DNA from: Callorhinus ursinus
Taxonomy: Eukaryota > Chordata > Mammalia > Carnivora > Otariidae
Assembly: GCF_003265705.1 (NCBI RefSeq)
Contig: NW_020312775.1
Location: 7,109,807 to 7,173,806, forward strand
Length of the DNA stretch: 64,000 nt
Reading direction: 5' to 3'
Shown: positions 1 to 10,864 of the stretch, piece after piece
Numbering within the stretch: position 1 is the stretch's first letter
Layout of the letters: every line of letters starts with the position of its first letter
Made by a program: the position numbers and the translations under genes
Notes under the pieces: model-generated
The model's input: only the letters and a program-made list of their open reading frames with translations
Told to the model about the DNA's origin: nothing
Database searches by the model: none

Positions 1-542
1 CTTGTTGGGTCCCTGCTGGAGGAGCAGTGGCCCAACTGGGCTGCGGATCACAGTTTATGGCAATCCCGAGCTGAGATCCTGCGCCTTGGCTCTGTCTCTG
101 CAGCCGGCTTCCCCTCTCTGATACCTAGGAGCTCTGCCAGACTCAGGCACCCTTGGTCTTTCTGTGACCCCAAGGGTCCTGAGACCACACTGTCCCAGGA
201 GGATTCCACCCCCACTTAGCCCCTGCAGCGATGTCCCTCAGCGGATCCGACTTCTAAAAGGTCCGATTTTGTGCTCTGCGGCTCTATCACTTGCCAGAAG
301 TGGCCAACGGAGGCCCCCTCCCCTGCTGTCTATCCTCTCGAATATCGCCTCGGATTCACTTCTCCGCAAGTCCTACCTTCCAGTAAGTGGTCGCTTCTCT
401 GTTCAGAGAGTTGTTGCTACTCTCCTCTTCGATCTCCTGTTGAGTTCATAGGTGTTCAGAATGGTTTGATCCCTATTCAGCTGAATTCCTGAGACCAGAC
501 GAAATCTAGGTCTCCTACTCCTCCACCATCTTGCTCCGCCCT
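1..542 (-). mobile_element. L1 5' UTR tip, element runs out of window to the left
   Basis: Read on the minus strand this begins with the same L1 5' terminus as the copy at 55723 (AGCAAGATGGTGGAGGAGTA, here reversed at about 517-536) and follows that copy closely to the window edge. Only about the first 540 nt of the 5' UTR lie inside the window. The internal splice donor (AAG|GTAGGAC, exon edge at 377, GT at 375-376 on the minus strand) is present, and the downstream intron sequence is retained. It is therefore an unspliced copy, in contrast to the element at 2266-7974. The small ORFs here lie within the UTR and are not considered genes. Confidence 0.9.
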
Positions 543-759
543 CTCCATCTCATTTTTAACTGCCATTTTCCTGAGTGTTTAGGCTTTGATACACTACTTG
601 TTCCGTAGCTTTTTCTAGCTAAGTTTTGACAAATTGGGTTTTCTCCAAGGCGACATGTCATTACATACATGAATTTGAAAAGGAAGAAAATGATTGGAGT
701 GGAAAAGGTGTATTAACTGAATCTTCAAGATCCTGTAATTCAATGACTTGAATCCATAG

Positions 760-840
760 TTGCTTTAACCAATTTCACATTGTTGCCTTGTTTGCTTGTG
801 ACTTAAGTTTTTCTACAAAAAATTATGATTAATTGATGGT
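760..840 (+). repeat. Dispersed direct repeat, copy 1
   Basis: This 81-bp segment is similar to 1964-2045 in the same orientation. Shared blocks include TTTCTACAAAAA and TTATGATTAATTGATG. The copies differ by scattered substitutions and small indels, so the duplication or shared family is old. The family is not recognised. Confidence 0.6.
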
Positions 841-1963
841 TTCAGTCCATTGAGTTTTGTTTAATGAGTTTCTTTTAAATTTTCTGTTTTATTCCATACT
901 TTATATCTGATAAAGTAAGCAAGTAGCACATTCTGGTTTTTTGGAATGCCTGAAAACAAGAATAAAATATAAAAAAGAAAAAGCTGGGACAGAAAATTAA
1001 TGTAATCAGATGTAGGCTAGCCTGAAAAGGCAACCTAGTTGTTAATACATTAGGGACAAGTAGAATTGTACTTACCTGAAGCAGTAAGTACTTCGAGAAG
1101 GTGATATAGGATGGAAAGCTGAAATAAGAAACACATGCGGGTAAAATAATGCTGGATAAATCTAATTAATAATGTTAACTAACAAAGGAATGAAACCTAG
1201 CTTTTTGACAAAAAAAAAATTCAATGGCTAAATCTGCAGTCTCATAGAATTTGATTCCAATTAAAATTTATATCTTTGAATGGATCTGTGAACTATGCTT
1301 TTACCTAGAGAAAATATTTTCAGTTAATAAACTGAACTGAGATAATTTCAGCATTTGTTAATTGCTGTCATATAAGTCAGTCCATTTGAATAGTAGTGCA
1401 AATACTTTTGAGCAATGACTTTTTTCTCTAAATATCCAGTGAAGAATACCTATATGTGGTAAACTAAAATAGGAGCAATTTTTTAATACTCAAAAACTTT
1501 CATGTAATTTATCATGTAATTTGTTTCCTCAATATAACAAGATATATTCGTTGTTTATTAACTGAACAATTTTAAATTGTAAATAGGCATTTATTCTCCA
1601 TTTAAAATGTGCCTTTCAACATTAGACCCCACAGTGTAATAAGAAAATTTAAAAATATAAATGGTGAAATACCCAACAGATATGCCAACATTCTATTCTG
1701 TAGTTCATGGCTCTATTACAAGTTCTTATACACAGTATGCAAATCACAAAAGCATATCATACATCATTTTCACAATCATGCTGTGATGGTAGATGTTCTT
1801 TGCTATGGTGGCAGCATAGTAAATGTAGGAAATCATTTAAAAGTCAGAGTTCTAGGGTAATATACAATAAGAAGGGGGGCTGACACTTTTTTTTCTTTGT
1901 AATAGATCAATGGTTTGTGCATTTAGCCCTATATTTATAGTTGAGACTATATTTTTGACTGAT

Positions 1964-2045
1964 TGGCTTTTTAAGCAAGTTCACATTGCTGCTTTGTTTG
2001 CCTGTGAGTTATTGTTTTCTACAAAAATTATGATTAATTGATGCT
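1964..2045 (+). repeat. Dispersed direct repeat, copy 2
   Basis: Partner of 760-840, about 1.2 kb away in direct orientation. The flanks do not align in the same order, so this is either a short local duplication or two members of one unrecognised old repeat family. Confidence 0.6.
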
Positions 2046-2248
2046 TTGGCATCAATCTTGGAAATATTAGGACAAATTCAGAGAACAAAAAATAAAGATG
2101 ATTGGGATTGACACATATAAAAGATTAAAAGGACAAATACATTTTATTTGGTCAAATCATATTTTAGAAAAAATGATGTTTATTTCTATGTGTCAATATA
2201 TCTACTTTCCTAAAATATTTGTTCAAACATTGGTCTTGATGTTACTTA

Positions 2249-2265
2249 CACTTAAGGTATTTTTA
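2249..2265. repeat. Target-site duplication, left copy (L1 2266-7974)
   Basis: CACTTAAGGTATTTTTA matches 7975-7991 with one mismatch. It ends in the T-run followed by A expected for L1 endonuclease cleavage (TTTT/A). Confidence 0.85.
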
Positions 2266-2856
2266 TTTATTTGTTTATTTTTATTATGTTATGTTAATTA
2301 CCATACATTACATCATTAGTTTTTGATGTAGTGTTCCATGATTCATTGTTTGTGTATAACACCCAGTGCTCCATTCACTACGTACCCTCTTTAATACCCA
2401 TCACCAGGTTAACCCATTCCCCAACTCTCCTCCCCTCCAGAACCCTCAGTTTGTTTCTCAGAGTCCATAGTCTCTCATGGTTCGTCTACCCGTCCTATTT
2501 CCCCCCCTTCATTTTTCTATTCCTGCTATCTCCTTCTTAACTTTTTTAAAAAACATATAATGTATTATTTGTTTCAGAGGTACAGGTCTGTGATTCAACA
2601 GTCTTACTCAATTCACAGTGCTCACCATAGCACATACCCTCCTCAATGTCTATCACCCAGCCACCCCACCCCCCCCACCACTCTAGCAACCCTCAGTTTG
2701 TTTCCTGAGATTGAGAATTCCTCATATCAGTGAGATCATACGATACAGATCTCTTTCTGACTGACTTATTTTGCTCAGCATAATACCCTCCAGTTTCATC
2801 CACGTCATTGCAAATGGCAAGATTTCATTCCTTTTGATGGCTGCATAAAATTCCAT

Positions 2857-2897
2857 TGTGTGTGTGTGTGTGTGTGTATGTGTGTGTGTGTGTGTAT
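2857..2897. repeat. (TG)n microsatellite inside L1 ORF2 relic
   Basis: A run of about 20 TG units with one TATG interruption. It lies at the place where related L1 copies have a short TATATATA tract after the ATGGAATATTA motif (reverse complement here). Other copies carry (CA)n or (TA)n at the homologous site. Confidence 0.9.
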
Positions 2898-3926
2898 CTC
2901 ACATCTTCTTTACCCATTCATCTGTTGATGGACATCTTGGCTCTTTCCATAGTTTGGCTTTTGTGGACACTGCTGCTATAAACATCAGGATGCACGTAAC
3001 CCTTCAGATCCCTACATTTGTAATTTTGGGGTAAATACCCAGTAGTGTAATTGCTGGGTCATAGGGTAGCTCTATTTTCAAATTTTTGAGGAACTTCCAT
3101 ACTGTTTTCCAGAGGGGTTGCACCAGCTTGCAATCCCGCCAACAATGTAGGAGGGTTCCCCTATCTCTGCATCCCCGCCAACATCTGTCATTTCCTCATT
3201 TCTTAATTTTAGCCATTCTGACTGGTGTGAGGTGGTATCTCATTGAGGTTTTGATTGAGATTTCCCTAATGCCGAGCAATGTTGAGCACTTTTTCATGTT
3301 TCTGTTTGCCATTTGGATGTCTTTGGAAAAATGTCTGTTCATGTTTTCTGCCCATTTCTTGATTGGATCATTTGTTCTTTGGGTGTTGAGTTTGATAAGT
3401 TCTTTATAGATTTTGGATACTAGCCCTTCATCTGATATGTCATTTGCAAATATCTTTTCCCATTCTGTTGGTTGTCTTTTGGTTTTGTTGACTGTTACTT
3501 TTGCTGTACAAAAGCTTTTTATCTTGATGAGGTCTCACTAGTTCATTTTTGCCCTTGCTTCCGTTGCCTTTGGCGATGTTTCTAGGAAGAAATTGCTGTG
3601 GCCGAGATCGAAGAGGTTGCTGCCTGTGATCTCCTTTAGGATTTTGATAGACTCCTGTCTCGCATTTAGGACTTTCAACCATTTTGAGTCTATTTTTGTG
3701 TGTGGTGTAAGGAAATGGGCCAGTTTCATTCTTCTGCATGTGGCTGTCCAATTTTCCCAACACCATTTCTTGAAGAGACTGTCTTTTTTCTGTTGGACAT
3801 TCTTTTCTGCTTTGTCAAAGATTAGTTGACCATAGAGTTTTGGGTTCATTTCTGGGCTCTCTATTCTGTTCCACTGATCTATGTGTCTGTTTTTGTGCCA
3901 GTACCATACTCTCTTGATGATTACAG

Positions 3927-4109
3927 GGTTTTTTTTTAAGATTTTATTTGTTTATTTGAGAGAGAGAGAGCACGAGAGGGAAGAGTGTCAGAGAGAAAAG
4001 CAGACTCCCCACTGAGCAGGGAGCCCGATGTGGGACTCGATCCTGGGACTCCAGGATCATGACCTGAACCGAAGGCAGTCGCTTAACCAACTGAGCCACC
4101 CAGGCGCCC
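3927..4109 (-). mobile_element. CAN-SINE (tRNA-derived), inserted in L1
   Basis: The reverse complement starts with the CGCCTGGGTGGCTCAGTTGG head, continues through the internal body and ends in the AAATCTTAAAAAAA-type tail (here poly-T at the left). A short TSD, GATTACAG/GATTATAG, is visible at 3919-3926 and 4110-4117. The full-length tRNA-like head and strong match to the arctoid body indicate a relatively young copy. Confidence 0.93.
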
Positions 4110-6824
4110 GATTATAGCTTTTTAATAGAGCTTGAAGTCTGGAATTGTGATGCCACCAGCTTTGCTTTTCTTTTTCAACATTCCTGTGGCTATTCGGGGT
4201 CTTTTCTGGATCCATACAAATTTTAGGATTATTTGTTCCATTTCCTTGAAAAAAGTGGATGGTATTTTGATCGGGATTGCATTAAATGTGTAGATTGCTC
4301 TAGGTAGCTTTCACATATTCACAATATTTGTTCTTCCAATCCCTGAGCATGGAATGTTTTTCCATTTCTTTGTGTCTTCCTCATTTCCTTAATGAGTATT
4401 TTATAGTTTTCTGAGTACAGATTCTTTGCCTCTTTGGTTAGATTTATTCCTGTGTATCTTATAGTTTTGGGTGCAATTATAAATGGGATCGACTCCTTAA
4501 TTTCTCTTTCTTCTGTCTTGTTGTTGGTGTATAGGAATGCCACTGATTTCTATGCATTGATTTTATATCCTGCCACTTTACTGAATTCCTGTATAAGTTC
4601 TAGCAGTTTTGGGGTGGAGTCTTTTGGGTTTTCCACCTAAAGAATCATCATCTGCAAAGAGTGAGAGTTTGAGTTCTTCTTTCCCTTTTCAGATGCCTTG
4701 TATTTCTTTTTGTGTTCTGATTGCTGTGGCTAGGACTTCTAGTACTATGTTGAATAGCAGTGGTGAGAGTTCACATCCCTGCCGTGTTCCTGACCTTAGG
4801 GGGAAAGCTCTTAGTTTTTCACCGTTGAGAATGATATTCACTGTGCGTTTTTCATAGATGGCTTTTATGATATTGAGGTATGTACCCTCTATCCCTATAC
4901 TCTGATGAGTTTTGATCAAGAAAGTATGCTATACTTTGTCAAATGCTTTTTCTGCATCTATTGAGAGGATCATATGGTTCTTGTTCTTTCTTTTATTAAT
5001 GTATCACATCAGTTGACTTGTAGATGCTGAACCAACCTTGCAGCCCAGAGATAAATCCCACTTGGTCGTGGTGAGTAATCTTTTAACGTACTGTTGGATC
5101 CTATTGGCTAGTATTTTGGCGAGAATTTTTGCATCCATGTTCATCAAGGATATTGATCTGTAATTCTGCTTTTTAATGGGGTCTTTGGTGTCGGGATCAA
5201 GGTAATGGCGGCCTCATAAAATAAGTTTGGAATTTTCCTTCCATTTCTATGTTTTGGAACAGTTTCAGAAGAATAGGTATTAATTCTTCTTTAAATGTCT
5301 GATAGAATTCCCCTGGGAAGACATCTGGCCCTGGTCTTTTGTTTGTTGGGGTATTTTTGATTACTGCTTCAATTTCCTTAGTGGTTATAGGTCTCTTCAG
5401 GTTTTCTATTTCTTCCTGGTTCAGTTTTGGTAGTTGATACATCTCTTGGAATGCATCCATTTCTTCTTGTTTATCTAATTTGCTGGCATATTGTTGCTCG
5501 TATGTTCTTATAATTGTTTGTATTTCTTTGGTGTTGGTTGTGGTCTCTCCTCTTTCATTCATGATTTTATTTATTTGGGTCATTTTTCTTTTCTTTTTGA
5601 TAAGTCTGGCCAGGGGTTTATCAATCTTGTTAATTCTTTCAAAGAACCAACTCCTAGTTTCTTTGATCTGTTCTACTGTTTTTTTTCGTTTCTATTTCAC
5701 TGATTTCTGCTCTGATCTTTATTATTCCTCTTCTCCTGCTGGGTTTAAGCTTTATTTGCTGTTCTTTCTCCAGCTTCTTTAGGTGTAGGTTTACGTTGTA
5801 TATTTGAGACGTTTCTTGTTTCTTGAGAAAGGCTTGTATTGTTATATACTTTCCTCTTAGGACTGCCTTTGCTGCATCCCAAAGGTTTTGAAGAGTTGTG
5901 TTTTCATTTTCATTGGTTTCCTTGAATTTTTTAAATTGTTCTTTAATTTCCCGGTTGACCCATTCATTCTTTAGTAGGATGCTCTTTAGCCTCCATGTAT
6001 TTGAGTTCTTTCCAACATTCTTCTTCTGATTGAGTTCTAGTTTCAAAGCATTGTGGTCCAAATATATGCAGGGAATGATCCCAATCTTTTGGTACAGGTT
6101 GAGACCTGATTTGTGACCTAGGATATGATCTATTCTGGCGAATGTTCCATGGGCACTAGAGAAGAATATGTATTCCGTTGCTTTGGGATAGAATGTTCTG
6201 AATATATCTGTGAAGTCCATTTGGTTCATTGTATCATTCAAAGTCTTTATTTCCTTGTTGTTCTTTTGCTTAGGTAATCTGTCCATTTCAGTGAGGTGGG
6301 TGTTAAAAACCCCCACTATTTTTGTATTGTTGTCAATGTGTTTCTTTGCTTTTGTTATTAATTGCCTTATATAATTGGCTGCTCCCATGTTAGGGGCATA
6401 GATATTTACAATTGTTAGATCTTCTTGTTTGATAGACACTTTAAGTATGATATAGTGTCCTTCTTCGTCTCTTTTTATAGTCTTTGCTTTAAAAACTAAT
6501 TTGTCTGATATAAGGATTGCCACCCCAGCTTTTCTTTGGTGTCCATTAGAATGGTAGATCATTTTTTAACCCCTCACTTTCAATCTGGAGGTATCTTTGG
6601 ATCTAAAATGCGTGTCTTGCAGACAGCATATTGATAGGTCTTTTTTTTTTATCCAGTCTGATAGCCTGTGTCTTTTGATTGGGTCATTTAGCCCATTTAT
6701 ATTCAGGGGAACTATTGAAAGATATGAATTTAGTGCCATTGTATTGCCTGTAAGGTGACTGTTTCTGTATAGTAACAGTCTGTGTTCCTTTCTGGTCTAT
6801 GTTACTTTTAGGCTCTCTCTTTCC

Positions 6825-7713
6825 TTTGAGGACACCTTTCAATATGTTTTGTAAGGCTGGTTTTGTGTTTGCAAATTCCTTTAGTTTTTGTTTGCCCTGG
6901 AAGCATTTTATCTCTCCTATTTTCAGTGCTAGCCTAGCTGGATATGGTATTCTTGGCTGCATATTTTTCTCATTTAGTGTTCTGAATATATCATGCCAGT
7001 CCTTTCTGGCCTTCCAGGTCTCTGTTTATAGGTCCGTTGCCAATCAAATGTTTCTACCATTGTAGGTTACATATCTCTTCTCCTGAGCTTCTTTCAGGAT
7101 TTTCTCTTTGTCTCTGAGACTCGTAAGTTTTACTATTAGATGTCAGGTGTTGACCTATTTTTATTGATTTTGAGGGGGGTTCTCTGTGCCTCCTGGGTTT
7201 TGATGCCTGTTTCCTTTCCCAAATTAGGGAAGTGATCTGTTGTAATTTGCTCCAATATACTTTCTGCCCCCCTCTCTCTTCTTCTCCTGGGATCCCAATT
7301 ATTCTAATATTGTTTCGTCTTAGGTTATCACTTATCTCTCAAATTCTGTCCTCATGATCCAGTAGTTTTTTATCTATTTTTCTCAGCTTCTTTATTCTCC
7401 ATCATTTGGTCTTCTATATCATTAATTGTCTCTTCTGCCTCATTTATCCTAGCAGTTAGAGCCTCCATTTTTGATTGCACCTCATTAATAGCTTTTTTGA
7501 TTTCGACTTGGTTAGATTTTAGTTCTTTTACTTCTCCAGAAAGGGTTTCTTTAATATCTTCCATGCTTTTTTTCAAGCTCAGCTAGTATCTTTTAAAATC
7601 ATCATTCTGAACTCTAGTGCCAACATCTTACTAATGTCCATATTGATTAGGTCCCTGGCAGTTGGTACTGCCTCTTTTTCTTTCTTTTGAGGTGATTTTT
7701 TTCATCTTTTCAT
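6825..7713 (-). pseudogene. L1 ORF1 relic (RNA-binding chaperone)
   Basis: ORF1p coats L1 RNA as a trimer (coiled coil, RRM, C-terminal domain). The start is the ATG at 7713, just inside the retained 5' UTR exon. The coiled-coil part is visible at 7576-7370 (SMEDIKETLSGEVKELKSNQ and the following heptads). The C-terminal domain is at 6962-6825 (MQPRIPYPARLALKIGE, TKPALQNILKGVL). The stop codon that ends ORF1 in the copy at 58421 is AAA here, so the frame runs on into the inter-ORF spacer to 6684. Frameshifts separate the pieces. Confidence 0.87.
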
Positions 7714-7974
7714 TTTGTCCAGAGGAGAATAGATGAATGAGAGAACAAAATGCTAACAGGGTAACAACGTCCCCAGAAAAATATACACTAAACAGATCAG
7801 AAGAGTCCTTCAGGAAAGTGGTTGCTTCTCTGTTCAGAGAGTTGCTGCTATTCTTTTCTTCGATGTTCTTTGAGTTCTTAGATGTTCAGAATGGTTTAAT
7901 CCCTATGTAGCTGAATTCCTGAGACCAGATGAAATTTAGGTCTCCTACTCCGCTGCCATCTTGCTCCTCCCCAC
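7714..7974 (-). promoter_or_regulatory. Shortened L1 5' UTR with exon-exon junction at 7809/7810
   Basis: 7810-7974 equals the first 165 nt of the full-length L1 5' UTR, ending CCTGAAG. 7714-7809 equals its last about 95 nt, starting GACTCTTCTGAT where the full-length copy reads GTCTTTTCTGAT right after its CAG acceptor. The antisense and tandem-repeat part of the 5' UTR is absent, so any promoter activity located there would be lost. Confidence 0.88.
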
Positions 7975-7991
7975 CACTTAAGATATTTTTA
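7975..7991. repeat. Target-site duplication, right copy (L1 2266-7974)
   Basis: CACTTAAGATATTTTTA, one mismatch to 2249-2265. Confidence 0.85.
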
Positions 7992-8434
7992 GACAAGATA
8001 AATATTTCAATCTGTAATCTTTGAATAGATATTAACCTCTATAATGTGGGTGGATTTCATCCAATAAGTTGAAAGCCTTAACAGAAAATAGACTGAGGTC
8101 CTTTGAGGAAAATGGAATTTTGCTTCTACACTGTCTTGGACTTCAGTTGCAATACCATCTCTTCTCTGGGTCTCCAGCCTGCTTGCTTACCTTACAGATT
8201 TTGGACTTGTGAGGTATAAAAACAAGTGAGTCTATTCTTGTGTATATACAGGCATGCACACACACCTACACATACAGAGACACATATCCTGTTGGTTCTG
8301 TTTCATTGGAGAACACTGACTAATATCGGAGTCAAATATATGATTATAACTTCCATGTACTGGAGGTGAGGAAATAGTATAATATTAAAAATGGGTGTGT
8401 ATACCTAGTAGTAATATGATAAAATGCAGTAAAC
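7992..8434. other. Short unique interval between two L1 insertions
   Basis: About 440 bp without recognisable repeat or gene. There is only a small CA-rich patch near 8255-8285. Confidence 0.6.
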
Positions 8435-8595
8435 TCAAATGTTGATTGGAAATTTTATTAAGTTTTTACTTAAATTCCAGTTTGTTAACATGCAGTGTAA
8501 TATTAGTTTGAGTTGTACCATATAATGATTCAATACTTCCATACATCAGTTGTTATTCATCACAAGTGCACTCCTTAAGCCCCATCACTTATTTA

Positions 8596-8759
8596 AAGAT
8601 TTGTTTATTTATTTTTAGAGAGAAAGAGTGCATGAGCAGGGGGAGGGGCAAAGGGAGAAGAGAGAGAGGAAGCAGACTCCCCACTGAGTGCGGAGCCCAA
8701 CATGGAGCCAAAATCAAGAGTCAGACCCTCAACTGACTGAGCCACCCAGGCACCCCCCT
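8596..8759 (-). mobile_element. CAN-SINE in the 3' UTR of the host L1
   Basis: Minus-strand tRNA-derived SINE with the head TGCCTGGGTGGCTCAGT (reversed near 8740-8756) and a tail of AAATAAACAAATC type. The TSD is approximately CATCACTTATTTAA (8583) and CATCACATATTTAA (8760). Confidence 0.9.
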
Positions 8760-9243
8760 CATCACATATTTAACCCACCCCTCCCCTCACCAACATCCAT
8801 TCTGGTAACCATCAGTTTGTTCTCCATAGGTTTTTTCCCCCCAAATCTTTATTTAAATTCTAGTTAGTTACCATACACTGTATATTGGTTTCAGGAGTAT
8901 AGTTAGTGATGCATCACTTATTTAAAACACACAGTGCTCATCCTAACAAATGCCCTCATTAATATGAATCACCCTTTCAGTACAATCTCCACCCACCTCC
9001 CTCCATCAAACCTCAGTTTGTTCTCTATAGATAAGAGTCTTTTATGGTTTGTTTCCCTCTCTCTCTTTTCCCCCCTTTCTATATGTTCATTCGTTTTATT
9101 TCCTAAATTTCACCTATGAATGAAATCATGTGATATTTGTCTTATACTGACTGACTTATTTCACTTAGCATAATACGCTTTAGCTCCATCTACATTATAG
9201 CAAATATCAAGATTTCATACTTTTTCATGACTGAGTAATATTC

Positions 9244-9262
9244 CAATATATATATATATTCC
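9244..9262. repeat. Short (TA)n tract in L1 ORF2 relic
   Basis: AATATATATATATAT-type tract at the position homologous to the (TG)n of 2857-2897 and the (CA)n of 15873-15904. Confidence 0.7.
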
Positions 9263-10676
9263 AGCTGTTATATACAGCTCTCCTTTCTTAATTCATCAAT
9301 TGATGGACATTTGGGCTATTTCCATAGTTTGGCTATTGTTGATAAAGGTGATATAAATGTCAGGGTGCATGTATCCCTTCAAATCAAACTTTGGGTAAAT
9401 ACCTAGTAGTGTAATTACTGCATCATAGGGTTGTTCTATTTTTTACTTTTTGAGGAACCTTCATATTGTATTCCAGAGTGGCTGCACGAGTTTGCATTCC
9501 CACCAACACTGTAAGAGTGCTCCCCTTTCTCCACATGCTTGCTAACATCTGTTGTTTCTTGTGTTGTTAATTTTAGCCATTCTGATAGGTGTGAGGTGAT
9601 ATCATGGTTTTGATATGTATTTCCCTGCTGATGTGTGATGTTTAACATCTTTTCATGTGTCTCTTACTTATCTGGATGTCTTCTTTGGGAAATGACTGTT
9701 TATGTCTTCTGCCCATTTCTTCACTGGATTATTTGTTTTTTGGGTATTAAGTTTGATAATTTCTTTATGGATATTGGATACTAACTCTTTATTAGGTATG
9801 TCATTTGCAAATATCTTCTCTCATTCTGGAGTCTGCTTCTTAGTTTTTTTTTTTATTGTTTCCTTCACTGTGCAGTTTTTATCTTGATAAAGTCCCAATA
9901 GTTCATTTTTGCTTGTTTATCTTGCTGCAGGGGACGTATGTAGTAAGAACTTGCTACAGATGAAGTCAAAGAGTTTGCTGCCTGTGTTCTTTAGGGTATT
10001 GATGGCTTCCTGTCTCACACTTAGATCTTCTATTTATTTTTAATTTATTTTTGTGTATGGTATAAGAAAGTGGTCCAGTTTCATTCTTCTGAATTTTGCT
10101 GTCCAGTTTTTCCAACATCATTTATTGAAGACATTTATTTTTCCATTGGATATTCTTTTCTGCTTTGTCGAAAATTAGTTGACCACATAGCTGTTTGTCA
10201 TTTCTGGGTATTCCATTCTGTTCCATTGATCTATGTGTCTGTTTTGTGCCAGTACTATCCTGTCTTGATCACTAAGCTTTGTAATATAGCTTGACTTCCA
10301 GAACTGTGATGGCTTCAGCTTTGCTTTTATTTTTCAAAATTGCCTTTGTTATTCAGGGTCTTCTTTGGTTCCATACACCTTTTAAGATTGTTTGTTCTAG
10401 CTCTACAAAAAATACTGGTGTTATTAGAGATTGCATTAAATGTGTACATTGCTTTGGGCAGTATAGACATTTTAACAATATTTATTCTTCCAAACCATGA
10501 GCATGGAATATTTTTCTATTACTTTGTGTCATCTTTAATATCTTTCATAAATGTTCTACAATTTGCAGAGTACAGATCTTTTACCTCATTGGCTAAAATT
10601 ACTCCTAGATATCTAATGGATTTTGGTGTAATTGTAAATGGGATTGATTCCTTGATTTTAAGGAATTACACTACTG

Positions 10677-10864
10677 TACATTGATTTTATATCCTGCAAC
10701 TTTGCTGGATTTGTGCATCAGTTCTAGCAATTTTTGGTGGAGACTTTTGGGTTTTCTACACATTGATTTTATATCCTGTACATTGATTTTATATCCTGCA
10801 ACTTTGTTGGATTTGTGCATCAATTCTAGCAATTTTTGGTGCAGTCTTCTGGGTTTTCTACATA
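10677..10864 (-). repeat. 102-bp tandem duplication inside ORF2 relic
   Basis: The segment beginning TACATTGATTTTATATCCTG at 10677 recurs at 10779. The two roughly 86-bp blocks share the GGATTTGTGCATCA and TCTAGCAATTTTTGGTG stretches with a few substitutions, and a partial third start lies at 10757-10778. The duplicated codons are those just downstream of the catalytic ADD motif region. The copies have diverged slightly, so the event is not recent. Confidence 0.88.

Larger units (their letters stand above)
543..2248. other. Intergenic, mostly unique AT-rich sequence
   Basis: No gene, SINE or recognisable L1 is seen. The only internal structure noticed is a pair of similar segments at 760-840 and 1964-2045. 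The first bases (about 555-575) resemble the extreme 5' end of the older L1 type seen near 24530, so a small piece of an older L1 may lie next to the younger one; this is weak. Confidence 0.6.
2722..6739 (-). pseudogene. L1 ORF2 relic (endonuclease-reverse transcriptase)
   Basis: The family protein nicks DNA and reverse-transcribes L1 RNA at the nick (target-primed reverse transcription). Reading the minus strand, the start codon is at 6739. The endonuclease part is best preserved (302-codon open stretch 6562-5654, containing [20 protein letters not shown] and a LDHNALKLELN segment where families have SDH). The start-to-6562 segment is in another frame. The reverse transcriptase part is split into short pieces: the NKRPGPD and FPGEFYQ segments at 5583-5197, and [20 protein letters not shown] near 4780. 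The C-terminal part lies at 3849-2722 and ends at the usual TGA. A SINE interrupts it at 3927-4109. Multiple frameshifts and stops make it non-functional. Confidence 0.9.
2266..7974 (-). mobile_element. L1 retrotransposon with spliced 5' UTR (SpIRE-like)
   Basis: This is a 5.7-kb minus-strand L1: 3' tail at the left edge, 3' UTR to about 2721, ORF2 relic, ORF1 relic, and a 5' UTR of only about 260 nt ending in the canonical L1 5' tip near 7950-7970. A 17-bp TSD flanks it (2249-2265 and 7975-7991). Against the full-length copy at 55723-62783 the 5' UTR keeps the first 165 nt and the last about 95 nt; the missing 1.55 kb corresponds to 55889-57435, which starts GTAGGAC and ends TTTCAG. The junction lies between 7809 and 7810. 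Intact TSDs and an intact 5' tip indicate that the deletion was already in the RNA template. The coding parts are broken, and a CAN-SINE sits at 3927-4109. Confidence 0.9.
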
